This document shows positions 51,871 to 61,272 of a DNA stretch of 64,000 bases, in pieces. The stretch comes from an uncultured Roseibium sp. (GTDB lineage: Bacteria > Pseudomonadota > Alphaproteobacteria > Rhizobiales > Stappiaceae). The notes beneath the pieces were generated by a model that worked only from the letters and a program-made list of their open reading frames with translations, was not told the DNA's origin and ran no database searches. How positions within the stretch are numbered: the first letter of the stretch is position 1; each line of letters starts with the position of its first letter. The position numbers and the translations under genes were made by a program. Where the stretch lies: the NCBI RefSeq assembly GCF_963669205.1, contig NZ_OY769915.1, positions 3,818,001 through 3,882,000 of the forward strand, written 5' to 3'.

Positions 51871-52698
51871 ATGACTAGCGAGCGCGCACAGCTTCCCGAC
51901 CTGTTCGACATGGACCTTCCGGCACAGCGCCGGATGATCCGGGACGGGCATTACAACGGACACACGGCGGGTCTCGCGAAGGGCAATCTGCAGTGCAATC
52001 TCGCCATCCTGCCGGCCGGCCTTGCCGATGACTTTCACACCTATTGCCGGCTGAATCCGAAGCCCTGCCCGCTGGCCGGCGTTTCCCGCGCCGGTGAACC
52101 CGCCATTGCACGCCTCGGCGCTGATGTCGACATCCGGGTGGATGCCGCCCGGTACAATATCTACCGCCACGGGGTGCTGGAACAGCAGGTCAACGATCTT
52201 CACGCGTATTGGCGCGACGATCTCGTCGCCTTTGCCATCGGCTGCTCGTTCACCTTCGAAAACGCCTTGCGCAAGGCAGGCATCGCCATGCGCCACATCG
52301 ACAGCAACTTGACCGTGCCGATGTTCCTCTCATCCATCGAGACCGAGCCCTGCGGTCCCTTCAAGGGCGGCATGGTCGTGTCCATGCGCCCGATCGCCGA
52401 AAACCGGATCGGCGAAGTGTTCGACATCTGCGGGAAGTTTCCGCTTGCCCATGGAACTCCGGTCCATGTCGGCGATCCGGCCCAGATCGGCATATCCGAT
52501 CTGAACGCACCCGACTGGGGTGAAGCCGTCGCATTCGAGCCCGGCGAAGTCCCGGTTTTCTGGGCCTGCGGGGTCACGCCGCAAGCGGCGATCATGCGAT
52601 CGAAACCACCGCTCTCCATCACGCACGCTCCGGGTGCGATGCTGATAACCAGCGTCTCGGAAACCACCGCCCCGCTTTACGCCTATAACGATAACTAG
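51871..52698 (+). CDS. DUF1445 family protein, putative hydro-lyase
   Basis: A 275-residue protein of the DUF1445/YcsI family, annotated as putative hydro-lyases. Motifs: DDLVAFAIGCSFTFENAL, TEPCGPFKGGMVVSMRP, and FWACGVTPQAAIMRSKPPLS. In other bacteria it often sits with 5-oxoprolinase-type or transport genes, and the chemistry is not firmly known. Here it heads an operon with a TRAP transporter, DUF2848 and an amidase. GAGGTGG precedes ATG 51871. Confidence 0.88.
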   Translation: MTSERAQLPDLFDMDLPAQRRMIRDGHYNGHTAGLAKGNLQCNLAILPAGLADDFHTYCRLNPKPCPLAGVSRAGEPAIARLGADVDIRVDAARYNIYRHGVLEQQVNDLHAYWRDDLVAFAIGCSFTFENALRKAGIAMRHIDSNLTVPMFLSSIETEPCGPFKGGMVVSMRPIAENRIGEVFDICGKFPLAHGTPVHVGDPAQIGISDLNAPDWGEAVAFEPGEVPVFWACGVTPQAAIMRSKPPLSITHAPGAMLITSVSETTAPLYAYNDN

Positions 52699-52731
52699 CT
52701 GAAAGATCTGGAAAAACAGAGGATGAACGAT

Positions 52732-53778
52732 ATGAACAGACTGATATTGATGTCCGCGATCTCCATGATCGCGATTTCCGCCGGAACCAACCTCAAGGCC
52801 GAGGAACTCGCCGTAGTCGGCAGCTGGAGCGGGCTACCGCTGCACAAGCAGTATGAAGCGCCGTTCTGGACCGAAAAGCTGCCCGAACTCTCCGGCGGTG
52901 ACCTGACCGCGGCGCTGACGACCCACGACCAGATGGGGATCGCCGGCGGCGACGTTTTCCGCATGCTCTCCCAGGGCGTGTTCGATGTCGGCATGACGGT
53001 GGCAGACTACGCCGTCTCGGACAGCGTTGCGCTGGAAGGCCTGGATGTACCGTTGATCGCCACGGACGCGGCAACCGCACAAAAGGCTGTCGAAGCCGCC
53101 CGCCCGATGGTCGACGACATCTACAAGGACGTCTTCAACGCCAAGGTGCTCGGGATCGCCCCCTATCCGCCGCAAGTGGTTTTCTGCAATGCCGAGATCG
53201 GCTCGCTTGACGACCTGAAGGGCAAGAAGATCCGCGCATCCGGCAGGATGACGGCCAAGTTTCTGGAAGCCCTTGGCGCCGAAGGTGTCAATGTCGGCTT
53301 CGGAGAAGTGCCCGGCGCCCTGCAGCGCGGCGTTGTCGATTGCGCCATCACCGGGGCGGGTTCCGGCTACAATGCCGGCTGGTGGGAAGTGTCCACGCAT
53401 CTCATGCCCCTGCCCCTTGGTGGCTGGGATCCGGTCGTGACCGCGATCAATCTGGACAAGTGGAACTCCCTCTCCGACGCCCAGAAAGCCGCGCTGGAAA
53501 AAGGCGTGAAGGAAGGTCTTGAGGCACCGGCCTGGGAAACCGCCCAGAACGCACTTGAAAACGACGTCGCCTGCCTGACGGGCAACGGCGAATGCCCCTA
53601 TGGTGATGCGCGCGGCCTGATCCTGGTCGAAGCCAGCGAGGCCGATCAGGCAAAGGCCAAGGAGGTTCTGATCTCCGAAGTGCTTCCGGACTGGGCGGAG
53701 CGCGCGGGCGGTGACTGGGCGGCACGCTGGAGCGACAGCGTCGGCAAGGTCACCGGTGTGAAACTGGAAAGCAACTGA
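52732..53778 (+). CDS. dctP: TRAP transporter substrate-binding protein
   Basis: A 348-residue periplasmic DctP-type binding protein with signal peptide (NRLILMSAISMIAISAG, ending LKAEE). It has the family helix and ligand region LDDLKGKKIRASGRMTAKFL, with the Arg that usually binds a carboxylate, and GVVDCAITGAGSGYNAGWWE. ATG 52732 is preferred because AGAGG stands at the right distance. The ligand is probably a carboxylate or amide. Confidence 0.92.
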   Translation: MNRLILMSAISMIAISAGTNLKAEELAVVGSWSGLPLHKQYEAPFWTEKLPELSGGDLTAALTTHDQMGIAGGDVFRMLSQGVFDVGMTVADYAVSDSVALEGLDVPLIATDAATAQKAVEAARPMVDDIYKDVFNAKVLGIAPYPPQVVFCNAEIGSLDDLKGKKIRASGRMTAKFLEALGAEGVNVGFGEVPGALQRGVVDCAITGAGSGYNAGWWEVSTHLMPLPLGGWDPVVTAINLDKWNSLSDAQKAALEKGVKEGLEAPAWETAQNALENDVACLTGNGECPYGDARGLILVEASEADQAKAKEVLISEVLPDWAERAGGDWAARWSDSVGKVTGVKLESN

Positions 53779-53788
53779 GGCATTTCCG

Positions 53789-54322
53789 ATGACGTCCCTG
53801 GCTCTCGCCCTTCGGCGGATCAATGATCGCCTGGCAATCCTAGTAGGCCTGGTCCTGCTTGCCTGCGTCGCGTTCACGCTCATAGAGATCATTGCACGCC
53901 GGCTGGGCGGGTCGCTCGGGGGTGTCGACGAAATCTCCGGCTACGTCATGGCCGTGACCACAAGCTGGGGCATCAGCTACGCCCTGACGGAGCAGGCGCA
54001 TGTACGCATCGACCTGCTTCGCCAGCGCCTCGTGCCCATGGGCCGGGCGGTGTTCGACACCATCTCTCTTGCCTGCCTTGCCGGCACCGCGATCATCGTT
54101 GCCTGGCGGGGCTGGGGCGTCCTGGAGAAGACGCTGTCGACCGGCGCCCGCGCCAACACGCCGCTTGAAACGCCCCTGTGGCTGCCGCAATCCCTGTGGT
54201 GGGCCGGGTGGGTCTGGTTCGCTCTGTCGGCCTGCGTGCTGCTTGCGTCTGTCCTCGTCAGTTTCCTGAGTTCCGACTACGAAGCCGTGGATGCCGTCGC
54301 CGGCGCAAAGGGGGAAGCATGA
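53789..54322 (+). CDS. dctQ: TRAP transporter small permease
   Basis: A 177-residue four-helix membrane subunit (DctQ family) with the motif GGVDEISGYVMAVTTSWGIS near helix 2 and AHVRIDLL after it. It lies 10 bases after dctP and overlaps dctM by four bases. Confidence 0.92.
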   Translation: MTSLALALRRINDRLAILVGLVLLACVAFTLIEIIARRLGGSLGGVDEISGYVMAVTTSWGISYALTEQAHVRIDLLRQRLVPMGRAVFDTISLACLAGTAIIVAWRGWGVLEKTLSTGARANTPLETPLWLPQSLWWAGWVWFALSACVLLASVLVSFLSSDYEAVDAVAGAKGEA

Positions 54323-55599
54323 TCGCCTTTACCTCCGTCGGCCTTCTCGGGCTTCTGACGCTCTCCATTCCGGTCGGCATCGTTCTGTTTTTGCTGGCTT
54401 TCGGGATCGACGAATTCTTCAGCCCCTTTCCGCTGATGCGCGGACTTGGCCAGATTGTCTGGTCTTCCTCCAACTCGGCGACCCTGATCGCGATACCGAT
54501 GTTCGTGCTTCTGGGCGAGATCCTGGTCCGCAGCGGCGTCGCCCGGCGCACCTACACGGCGCTGGAAAAGTGGGTCGCGTGGATGCCGGGCGGACTGATC
54601 CACGCCAATGTCGCGACCTCGACCATGTTCTCGGCAACCTCCGGCTCGTCGGTCGCAACCGCCGCGACGGTGGCAACCGTCGCCATGCCCCAGGCACAGG
54701 CACTGGGCTACAATCCGAAGCTCTTTTCCGGCGCCATCGCCGCGGGCGGAACGCTCGGCATCATGATCCCGCCCTCCATCAATCTGATCGTCTACGGGTT
54801 TCTGACGGAAAGCTCGATCCCGCAGCTGTTCCTCGCCGGTCTGATACCGGGACTATTCCTCGCTGGGCTGTTCATGCTGATCACGGTGATCATATGCGTG
54901 TTCAAGCCTTCCCTGGGCGGTCCGCGCCAATCCAGCACCTGGCAGGAAAAGCTCGACGGCCTCGCGGATCTTCTGCCGATTTTCGGGCTCTTTGCCGCAA
55001 TCGTCGGCTCGATCTACGCCGGATGGGCAACGCCCACGGAAGCTGCCACGGTCGGCGTTGCCATCGCGCTCCTGATCGCCGCGCATCAGCGGGCGCTGAA
55101 CTGGGAGATGCTGCAGGACGCGCTGCGCGGATCCGTCAAGACCTCGGCGATGATCATGCTGGTCGTCATCGGCGCCTATGTGCTCAACTTCGCCCTGACC
55201 GCGGCCGGCGTCAGCCGCGCACTTCAGGACGTGCTGTCCGGCCTCGGCCTGGGGCCGCTGGAAACGTTGCTGGTGATCATCCTGATCTACATCGTGCTCG
55301 GGTTTTTCATCGAGACCCTCTCCCTGATGGTCGCGACGATCCCGATCGTCGTGCCGATCATCGTACAGCTTGGCTACGACAAGATCTGGTTCGGCATCCT
55401 GATGATCATTCTGGTCGAGATGGCGCTGATCACTCCACCCGTCGGGCTCAACCTCTACGTCGTCCAGGCCGCGCGCAAATCCGGCAGTTTCAGTGACGTC
55501 ATGCTTGGCTGCATTCCCTACGCGCTGGCGATGCTGGCGATGGTTGGCCTGCTCATCCTCATGCCGCAACTGGCGCTGTTCCTGCCGTCAACCTTGTAA
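54319..55599 (+). CDS. dctM: TRAP transporter large permease
   Basis: A 426-residue DctM-type membrane subunit with about 12 helices. Signatures include ATLIAIPMFVLLGEILVRSG, MFSATSGSSVATAATVATVA and GTLGIMIPPSINLIVYG. It forms the sodium-driven channel with DctQ. ATG 54319 overlaps the dctQ stop (ATGA). Confidence 0.94.
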   Translation: MIAFTSVGLLGLLTLSIPVGIVLFLLAFGIDEFFSPFPLMRGLGQIVWSSSNSATLIAIPMFVLLGEILVRSGVARRTYTALEKWVAWMPGGLIHANVATSTMFSATSGSSVATAATVATVAMPQAQALGYNPKLFSGAIAAGGTLGIMIPPSINLIVYGFLTESSIPQLFLAGLIPGLFLAGLFMLITVIICVFKPSLGGPRQSSTWQEKLDGLADLLPIFGLFAAIVGSIYAGWATPTEAATVGVAIALLIAAHQRALNWEMLQDALRGSVKTSAMIMLVVIGAYVLNFALTAAGVSRALQDVLSGLGLGPLETLLVIILIYIVLGFFIETLSLMVATIPIVVPIIVQLGYDKIWFGILMIILVEMALITPPVGLNLYVVQAARKSGSFSDVMLGCIPYALAMLAMVGLLILMPQLALFLPSTL

Positions 55600-55610
55600 G
55601 AGAACCGTTC

Positions 55611-56264
55611 ATGAAATTTCAGACCGAAACCGGAGTGCTGGAAAGCACTCCCGAAAGGCTCATCGTGGCCGGCTGGACCGGCCGCGACCGCGCTGCCGTC
55701 AACCATCACATCGAGGAACTTGCAGCAATCGGTGTTCCCGCACCTTCGAGTGTCCCGCTCTACTACCAGTGCGCCCCCGCCCTCCTGACACAGGAAAAGC
55801 AGATCCAGGCGCTTGGTGAGGAAACATCGGGAGAAGCCGAACCTTTTCTGCTCAAACAGGATGGCAGGATCTGGCTCGGCCTTGCGTCTGATCATACGGA
55901 TCGCGCTCTGGAAGCACACTCCGTCGCCGCCTCCAAGCAGATCTGCGCAAAACCGGTCGCGGATATCCTTTGGCCATTTGAAGCGGTCAGCACGCATCTT
56001 GATGACCTTGTGCTCAAATCATGGATCGAAGAAGCGGGAAGCTGGGTTCTCTATCAGGACGGAAAACTCGCTTCGATCCTGCCGCTTGAACAGCTCATGA
56101 AAGGCGCCCCGCTCACGGACGGCACCGCCATGCTGTGCGGAACGCTTCCGGCGATCGGCGGTGTGCGCCCCGCCCCGGGTTTCATAATGTCGCTGAGCGA
56201 TCCGGTCCGCGGTCAGTCCATTGACTGGAGCTACCGAACGGCTACTCTCCGCATCATCTCGTGA
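55611..56264 (+). CDS. DUF2848 family protein
   Basis: A 217-residue protein matching DUF2848: ERLIVAGWTGRDRAAVNHHI, SVPLYYQCAPALLTQ, ASDHTDRALEAHSVAASKQI and DGTAMLCGTLPAIGGV. The family has distant similarity to fumarylacetoacetate hydrolases but no established reaction. It lies 11 bases after dctM and is in the same operon, so it probably acts on the imported compound or its amidase product. Confidence 0.85.
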   Translation: MKFQTETGVLESTPERLIVAGWTGRDRAAVNHHIEELAAIGVPAPSSVPLYYQCAPALLTQEKQIQALGEETSGEAEPFLLKQDGRIWLGLASDHTDRALEAHSVAASKQICAKPVADILWPFEAVSTHLDDLVLKSWIEEAGSWVLYQDGKLASILPLEQLMKGAPLTDGTAMLCGTLPAIGGVRPAPGFIMSLSDPVRGQSIDWSYRTATLRIIS

Positions 56265-56304
56265 CGCCCTTTCCGCCTTCTTCGCCATCACAGGACTGCC
56301 CCGA

Positions 56305-57585
56305 ATGAGTGCTTCATTTCCCTGGACACCAAAGACGGCTTCGAAACGTCTTGAGACCACTCTGGAACGCGCGGCTGGCGATCCCGCGGCCGAGGCGGTT
56401 TTCCTGAAGCTGCTCGGCGACCGGGCGCGGCGCCAGGCAGCCACGGCATCTGAAGCCGGAAGCCCGCTTGCCGGTGCCCTGATCAGCGTGAAAGCGCTCT
56501 TCGATGTTGAAGGCGAGACGACCACCAGCGCGACCCGTGTCCTTGCCGGCGACCCTCCTGCAAGGGCGGATGCGCCTGCCATCGCACGCCTGGATGCGGC
56601 TGGCGGCGTCTTTGCCGGCCTTACCAACATGTCCGAGTTCGCCTATTCCGGACTGGGGCTCAATCCGCACCATGGTACGCCTCGAAACCCTGCCTATCCC
56701 GGCTGTGCACCGGGCGGGTCGACGAGCGGCGGAGCCGTTTCGGTGGCCCTCGGATTGTGCGACATCGCAATCGGCAGCGACACCGGCGGGTCCCTGCGCA
56801 TTCCTGCCGCCTTCACCGGCATCACCGGCTTCAAGCCGACCCAGAGTTCCGTCCCGATGGACGGCGGCAAACCGCTCTCCGACAGCCTCGACAGTTTCGG
56901 TCCCATGGCGAAGTCGGTCGCCGCATGTGAGCTCGCCTGGCAGGTCATGGCGGCGAAAGAAACGGTCCCCGCCGATCCGGCTCAAGTGCGGCTGATCGTT
57001 CCCGCCAACTTCGGATTTACCGAGATGGATGACGCCGTTGCAGAAGGTTTCAGGGCGGTGATCAAAACGCTTCGGGAGATGGGGCTGGAAGTCGTCGAGC
57101 GTGAGATTGCGGCCATGTCGCTCCATGACAGCGTTCCCCCGTGGCACATGACCTCGGTGGAATCGCGCGCCCACTACGAGCCGCATTTTCAGGCATCGCC
57201 CGGTGAGTTCGATCCGCGCGTTCATGCACGGATGGGCCGGGCCGAAGAAATCTCGGCTGTGGAGTATCGGCAGACGCTGAACAGGCGTCAGCACTTCATC
57301 GCTGCCTTCCGGGATGAGATCGGTGAAGACATGCTGCTATTGCCAACCACCCCGAAATTGCCGCCGCGAATTGAAGAGCTTGCCGACGATGACGCCTTCA
57401 ACCGCCTGAACCTTCTGGCGCTTCGCAACCCGTCCCTTGCCAATGTCGCCGATGCCTGCGCCATAGCCATGCCGTACCGGCACGCGGACAGCACACTGAG
57501 TGCCATGCTAGTGGCCGCCGGCGGACGGGACTCAGAACTCCTCGCCTGCGCGAAGGTTGTCGAGGCCTGTCTTCAGGCCCCGTGA
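56305..57585 (+). CDS. Amidase (amidase-signature family)
   Basis: A 426-residue serine amidohydrolase of the amidase-signature family with the Ser-cisSer-Lys triad: K63 in LISVKALFD, S139 in GGSTSGGA and S163 in GSDTGGSLRIP. It cleaves an amide to acid and ammonia; the substrate is unknown but is probably what the adjacent TRAP system imports. ATG 56305 has AGGA upstream; it follows DUF2848 by 40 bases and ends the operon. Confidence 0.92.
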   Translation: MSASFPWTPKTASKRLETTLERAAGDPAAEAVFLKLLGDRARRQAATASEAGSPLAGALISVKALFDVEGETTTSATRVLAGDPPARADAPAIARLDAAGGVFAGLTNMSEFAYSGLGLNPHHGTPRNPAYPGCAPGGSTSGGAVSVALGLCDIAIGSDTGGSLRIPAAFTGITGFKPTQSSVPMDGGKPLSDSLDSFGPMAKSVAACELAWQVMAAKETVPADPAQVRLIVPANFGFTEMDDAVAEGFRAVIKTLREMGLEVVEREIAAMSLHDSVPPWHMTSVESRAHYEPHFQASPGEFDPRVHARMGRAEEISAVEYRQTLNRRQHFIAAFRDEIGEDMLLLPTTPKLPPRIEELADDDAFNRLNLLALRNPSLANVADACAIAMPYRHADSTLSAMLVAAGGRDSELLACAKVVEACLQAP

Positions 57586-57642
57586 GCACGGCAGCGGATA
57601 CTGCCGGCACGAGGCCGCCGGCTCCGCACGTCAACCGGCCTC

Positions 57643-59682
57643 TCAGACGAAGGCGAAATCATCCGCCTGAAGAACGGTTCCGTTCGAAAACTCGAAATTC
57701 TCGATATGGGTGCCGAGATCGTTGATCCGCACCTGACCCGCCCCGCTGGCCCAGCTAAGCAGCATGTTGCTGTCGCTGTCGGTGGACGCCTCGACATCCG
57801 AAACCGTCAGATCCTTGAACAGCAGCGTGTCGATGCCCTTGCCGACAAGCTCGACGATATCGATGAAGCCGCCATCGGAGGAAACGACATAGCTGTCGTT
57901 GCCCGCCTCGCCCTCCAGCTGCTGCCAGCCGCCCGAGGACCCGCCTGCATCCAGCGTGTCGTTGCCCGAACCGCCGATCAGTGTGTCCGTGCCGCCGTTT
58001 CCTTTCAGGAAATCATTGCCGCCGCCGCCGTTCATCCGGTAGTCGACGCCAGCCTCGTTGCCAACAACGCGGTCGTTCTTTTCCGCGCCCTGGAACTCCT
58101 CGAACCCGTACCAGGACAGGCCGGAAGTGTTGAACTTGGAGCCGGTCTCGATGATCAGCGTGTCCCGGCCGCTCCCACCGATATCCCTGGGTGTGCCATT
58201 GTCCCAGAAGACATCACCGCTGCCGTAGTAGATCGTGTCATTTCCCGAACCGCCGGAAACGATATCGCTGCCCCAGCCCCCGCGAAGGAAGTCGTTGCCG
58301 CTGCCACCGATGAGTTCGTCATCACCGCCGCTGCCGATCAGCGTATCGTTGCCGCCGCCGCCATCAAGAACGTAGTCGACCGTGTCGTCATTGCCGGCGA
58401 CCCGGTCGTTGCGCCCCGCCCCGATGAACGTCTCGAAACCGTACCAGGACAGGCCGCTGGTATTGAAGACCGATCCGCTTTCCATGACCAGCGTGTCGAC
58501 CCCGCTTCCGCCGACATCCTGCGGGGTTCCGTTCACCCAGAACTTGTCACCGTTGGTATAATAGACCGTGTCGTTGCCGGCCCCGCCGGACATGGTGTCA
58601 TTGCCGTAGCCGCCGCGCAGGATGTCATTGCCCCCGCCGCCGGTCAGGTCGTCATCGCCGTTGTTGCCCAGAAGCGTGTTGTCGGCACTGTTTCCGATCA
58701 GGTCGTCATTGCCGCTGCCCCCATGGGCGCTTTCGATGATCGTGCCGCGCGCGACAATCAGATTGCCGGTCAGCCCGCCCACATTCGAAATGGCTTCCTG
58801 GTTGAGATCGATCCGCTGATTGGCGCCGTAGTGGGAAAAGTCGAACAGATCCGTTCCACCATAATCATAGATCGTCATCGCAGCCGTTTGATTTGAATCG
58901 AAAAACGCCTCCAGATAGCCGCCGGCATTCGAGTTGTTTCCGTAGACCGTTGCACCGGTGCGAATGCTGGTCGGTACGCCGTAAAGATCCTGAACCGCGA
59001 TGATGTCGGCCACCATCGGCGTTATCACGTAGGCGTAGCTGGCATTGATGTAGGTGTTTTCGGTCTGGCTGAAATAGGACATTACCGTCGCTTGCCAGGA
59101 GTCGTTCTGATAGTGGTTGTCGACCCCATAGGTGGCCGAACCGTTGTAGTTTCCGCCGTGCCGAAGGCCGAGCGCGTGACCGATCTCGTGGATATAGGTC
59201 TGGAACGAGTAGCTGTTTATGCTCGTGCCGTAAGAATTCAACCAGCTTTTGGAAACGTTGACATCGGCAGAGATCAGATCGCCATTGCTCCACCAGGAAA
59301 AGCTGGCATAGGCACCAGAATTCTCGTCATCGAAGGTGATCTGGGCACCGCTGGAGACGAAGGCGAAGGTGAGACCGGTCACGTTTTCCCAGGCTTCAAG
59401 CGCGTTGGTGGCGAGAAACTTTCCCGCATTCGTCAGTCCCGTGATGTCAACCGTGATCGTGTCCCCCGGCCCCGCATCGAACGAGATCGGCGCTCCGCCG
59501 GAAGTCTCCCGGGTCAGTTGATCCGCAATCTGGTCATTGCTGAAAACCGGCAGCGGCGCGGATGAGACACCGGCGCCGTCGGCCGACGGATCTGCTGCCG
59601 GTCCGGTGCCGTCATCGCAACTGAACCCGGCAACGATGGGGATGTCTTCGGTACGGCCGGTCGCGAAACACAAATCACACAT
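57643..59682 (-). CDS. Serralysin-like RTX metalloprotease
   Basis: A 679-residue secreted zinc protease. The catalytic domain has HEIGHALGLRH (165-175) and the Met-turn VMSYFS (M201), as in peptidase M10 serralysins. C-terminal to it are many RTX nonapeptides (GGxGxDxLx) that bind calcium and direct export by a type I system, ending in FSNGTVLQADDFAFV. There is no signal peptide. Two blocks of 111 residues repeat almost in full (each holding FNTSGLSWYGFE). No type I export genes or inhibitor are adjacent. AAGAGGT precedes the ATG. Confidence 0.93.
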   Translation of the reverse strand: MCDLCFATGRTEDIPIVAGFSCDDGTGPAADPSADGAGVSSAPLPVFSNDQIADQLTRETSGGAPISFDAGPGDTITVDITGLTNAGKFLATNALEAWENVTGLTFAFVSSGAQITFDDENSGAYASFSWWSNGDLISADVNVSKSWLNSYGTSINSYSFQTYIHEIGHALGLRHGGNYNGSATYGVDNHYQNDSWQATVMSYFSQTENTYINASYAYVITPMVADIIAVQDLYGVPTSIRTGATVYGNNSNAGGYLEAFFDSNQTAAMTIYDYGGTDLFDFSHYGANQRIDLNQEAISNVGGLTGNLIVARGTIIESAHGGSGNDDLIGNSADNTLLGNNGDDDLTGGGGNDILRGGYGNDTMSGGAGNDTVYYTNGDKFWVNGTPQDVGGSGVDTLVMESGSVFNTSGLSWYGFETFIGAGRNDRVAGNDDTVDYVLDGGGGNDTLIGSGGDDELIGGSGNDFLRGGWGSDIVSGGSGNDTIYYGSGDVFWDNGTPRDIGGSGRDTLIIETGSKFNTSGLSWYGFEEFQGAEKNDRVVGNEAGVDYRMNGGGGNDFLKGNGGTDTLIGGSGNDTLDAGGSSGGWQQLEGEAGNDSYVVSSDGGFIDIVELVGKGIDTLLFKDLTVSDVEASTDSDSNMLLSWASGAGQVRINDLGTHIENFEFSNGTVLQADDFAFV

Positions 59683-60144
59683 GTCGAACTACCTCTTGGT
59701 ATTTTGAACCGATGAATCGCCATTGCCGCGGCGCCCGGCCACAAGGGATGAAGCGAACCGTTTCTGAAGTGTCGCTTCATCCAGCGCCACAAGTTTATTT
59801 TTGAAGGAACTGAGGGATTTTCCTGTTCCGGAAGCGATTCATTGATCGACGCTAAAGATCGATCTTTACGTCATCAAGTAAAAAATAGAATCAATTACGA
59901 AAAATAAAACAAACTCTGAATTAAATTGAATAAATATCAATTAATTTACATTGAATTTCAAAACAAAAACAAAAAATCCGAAAATCGCATAAGTAGAAAG
60001 CGCTGCGACCAGGCCGTGGAACGATAACACTTTTGTCGGTACCAAAGCGTTTGCCAACCGTCTATGCCTTGCAAAAATCGCAATTGCTGTGATCTGTTCG
60101 ACCACGATGACGATTGCTTCGGAAAACGCATGAGGACTGATTCC
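59683..60144. other. AT-rich divergent intergenic region
   Basis: About 460 bases between the serralysin gene and the efflux operon, with a strongly AT-rich core from about 59870 to 59990 that contrasts with the GC-rich surroundings. It contains the perfect palindrome at 59853. No gene is credible here. Promoters of both flanking units should lie inside. Confidence 0.55.
59853..59868. promoter_or_regulatory. 16-bp perfect palindrome
   Basis: TAAAGATCGATCTTTA, equal to its own reverse complement, about 170 bases upstream of the serralysin start at the edge of the AT-rich core. Candidate dimeric regulator site; no known regulator matched. Confidence 0.45.
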
Positions 60145-61272
60145 ATGACGAGGATTGCAGGGTCGATTGTTGCGCTTGCCTGCGCGTTCGCCTTGGGTGT
60201 CTGGATATCCGCGAGCGGGCTGTTCCCGGGAAGTGACGACGGGGCCGGTCAACAGGAAACGGCTCAGGCCGCGAACAGCGGCAATGCGGCCGAGCAGACG
60301 TTTCCGAGCAACGCCATCGTGGTGACAACGGCAGACGTTGCGTTTACCCCTCCGCGCTCAAGGATCCAGTCGATCGGAACCGGCAAGGCGATCCGCCTGA
60401 TCCATGTGACGGCGGATGTCGCCGGCACCGTGGAAAAAATCCACGTTCAACCGAACACCGATGTCAGCGCAGGTGACCCGATCGTCACCCTTGAGCGCAA
60501 GACCCAGGAAATCATGCTCGACAGCGCCAAGGCCGAGCTTGAGCAGCAGTCGGCGTCGTTCAACAGGTATCAGACGCTGTTAAGCCAGAGCAGCAACGCC
60601 GTTTCGCAGGCACAGGTCGACGAGGCCCGTGCGTCGCTCGCGGTCGCCGAAGCCAAGGTTGCCGAAGCCCAGTACGAATATGATCGAAGGGTGATCAGGG
60701 CTCCGTTCTCCGGCCTGATCAATCTCAATGATCTCACGGTCGGCAGCTATCTTTCCCAAGGGGCTGAGATTGTCACCCTGGTCGATGCCAGCAGTCTTCT
60801 TGTCGAATTCACGGTGCCCGAGACCGCCATCAGCCAGATCAGCACGGGCGTTCCGGTGCGCCTGACAACGCCGGCCCTTGTCGGGCGTGTTTTCAATGGT
60901 GAAATCACGGCGTTCGACAGCTCGATCGACGAAGAATTCCGCACGGTTCGGGTGCGCGCACAAGTCAAGAACCCCGAAAACGTTCTTCTGCCGGGAATGA
61001 CGTTCAGCGTCAGCCTCGCCAGTGCCGATACCCCGATGCCGATGGTTCCTGCCGTTTCGATCCTCTGGAGCCCGAACGGGGCCTATGTCTGGAAACTTGC
61101 CGCAGGCAACGCGCCTGAAAGGATCGACGTCGTGCTGCGTCACAGGCTCGGGGACAGCGTCTGGCTGGAGGCCGATCTTGCCGAAGGCGACGTCGTCGTG
61201 AAGGACGGCGCTTTCAAGGTCAGCCAGGGCGTGTCCGTCGCCGTCGAGGTCGCGGAGCACACCGATGGATGA
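60145..61272 (+). CDS. RND efflux membrane fusion protein
   Basis: A 375-residue HlyD/AcrA-like adaptor with an N-terminal membrane anchor (IAGSIVALACAFALGVWIS), a barrel-sandwich half (VTADVAGTVEKIHVQPNTDV), a coiled-coil hairpin (about 130-200), RRVIRAPFSGLINLNDLTVG and a beta-barrel domain. It links the inner-membrane pump to an outer-membrane channel. ATG 60145 has GAGGA upstream; ATG 60130 is possible. It overlaps the pump gene by eight bases. Confidence 0.9.
   Translation: MTRIAGSIVALACAFALGVWISASGLFPGSDDGAGQQETAQAANSGNAAEQTFPSNAIVVTTADVAFTPPRSRIQSIGTGKAIRLIHVTADVAGTVEKIHVQPNTDVSAGDPIVTLERKTQEIMLDSAKAELEQQSASFNRYQTLLSQSSNAVSQAQVDEARASLAVAEAKVAEAQYEYDRRVIRAPFSGLINLNDLTVGSYLSQGAEIVTLVDASSLLVEFTVPETAISQISTGVPVRLTTPALVGRVFNGEITAFDSSIDEEFRTVRVRAQVKNPENVLLPGMTFSVSLASADTPMPMVPAVSILWSPNGAYVWKLAAGNAPERIDVVLRHRLGDSVWLEADLAEGDVVVKDGAFKVSQGVSVAVEVAEHTDG

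Noticed and set aside
57706..58896. Long plus-strand frame with repetitive protein, and a possible CRISPR-like repeat pattern
   Set aside because: The repeats are RTX nonapeptide codons of the serralysin gene read on the wrong strand; spacing is irregular and there are no unique spacers.
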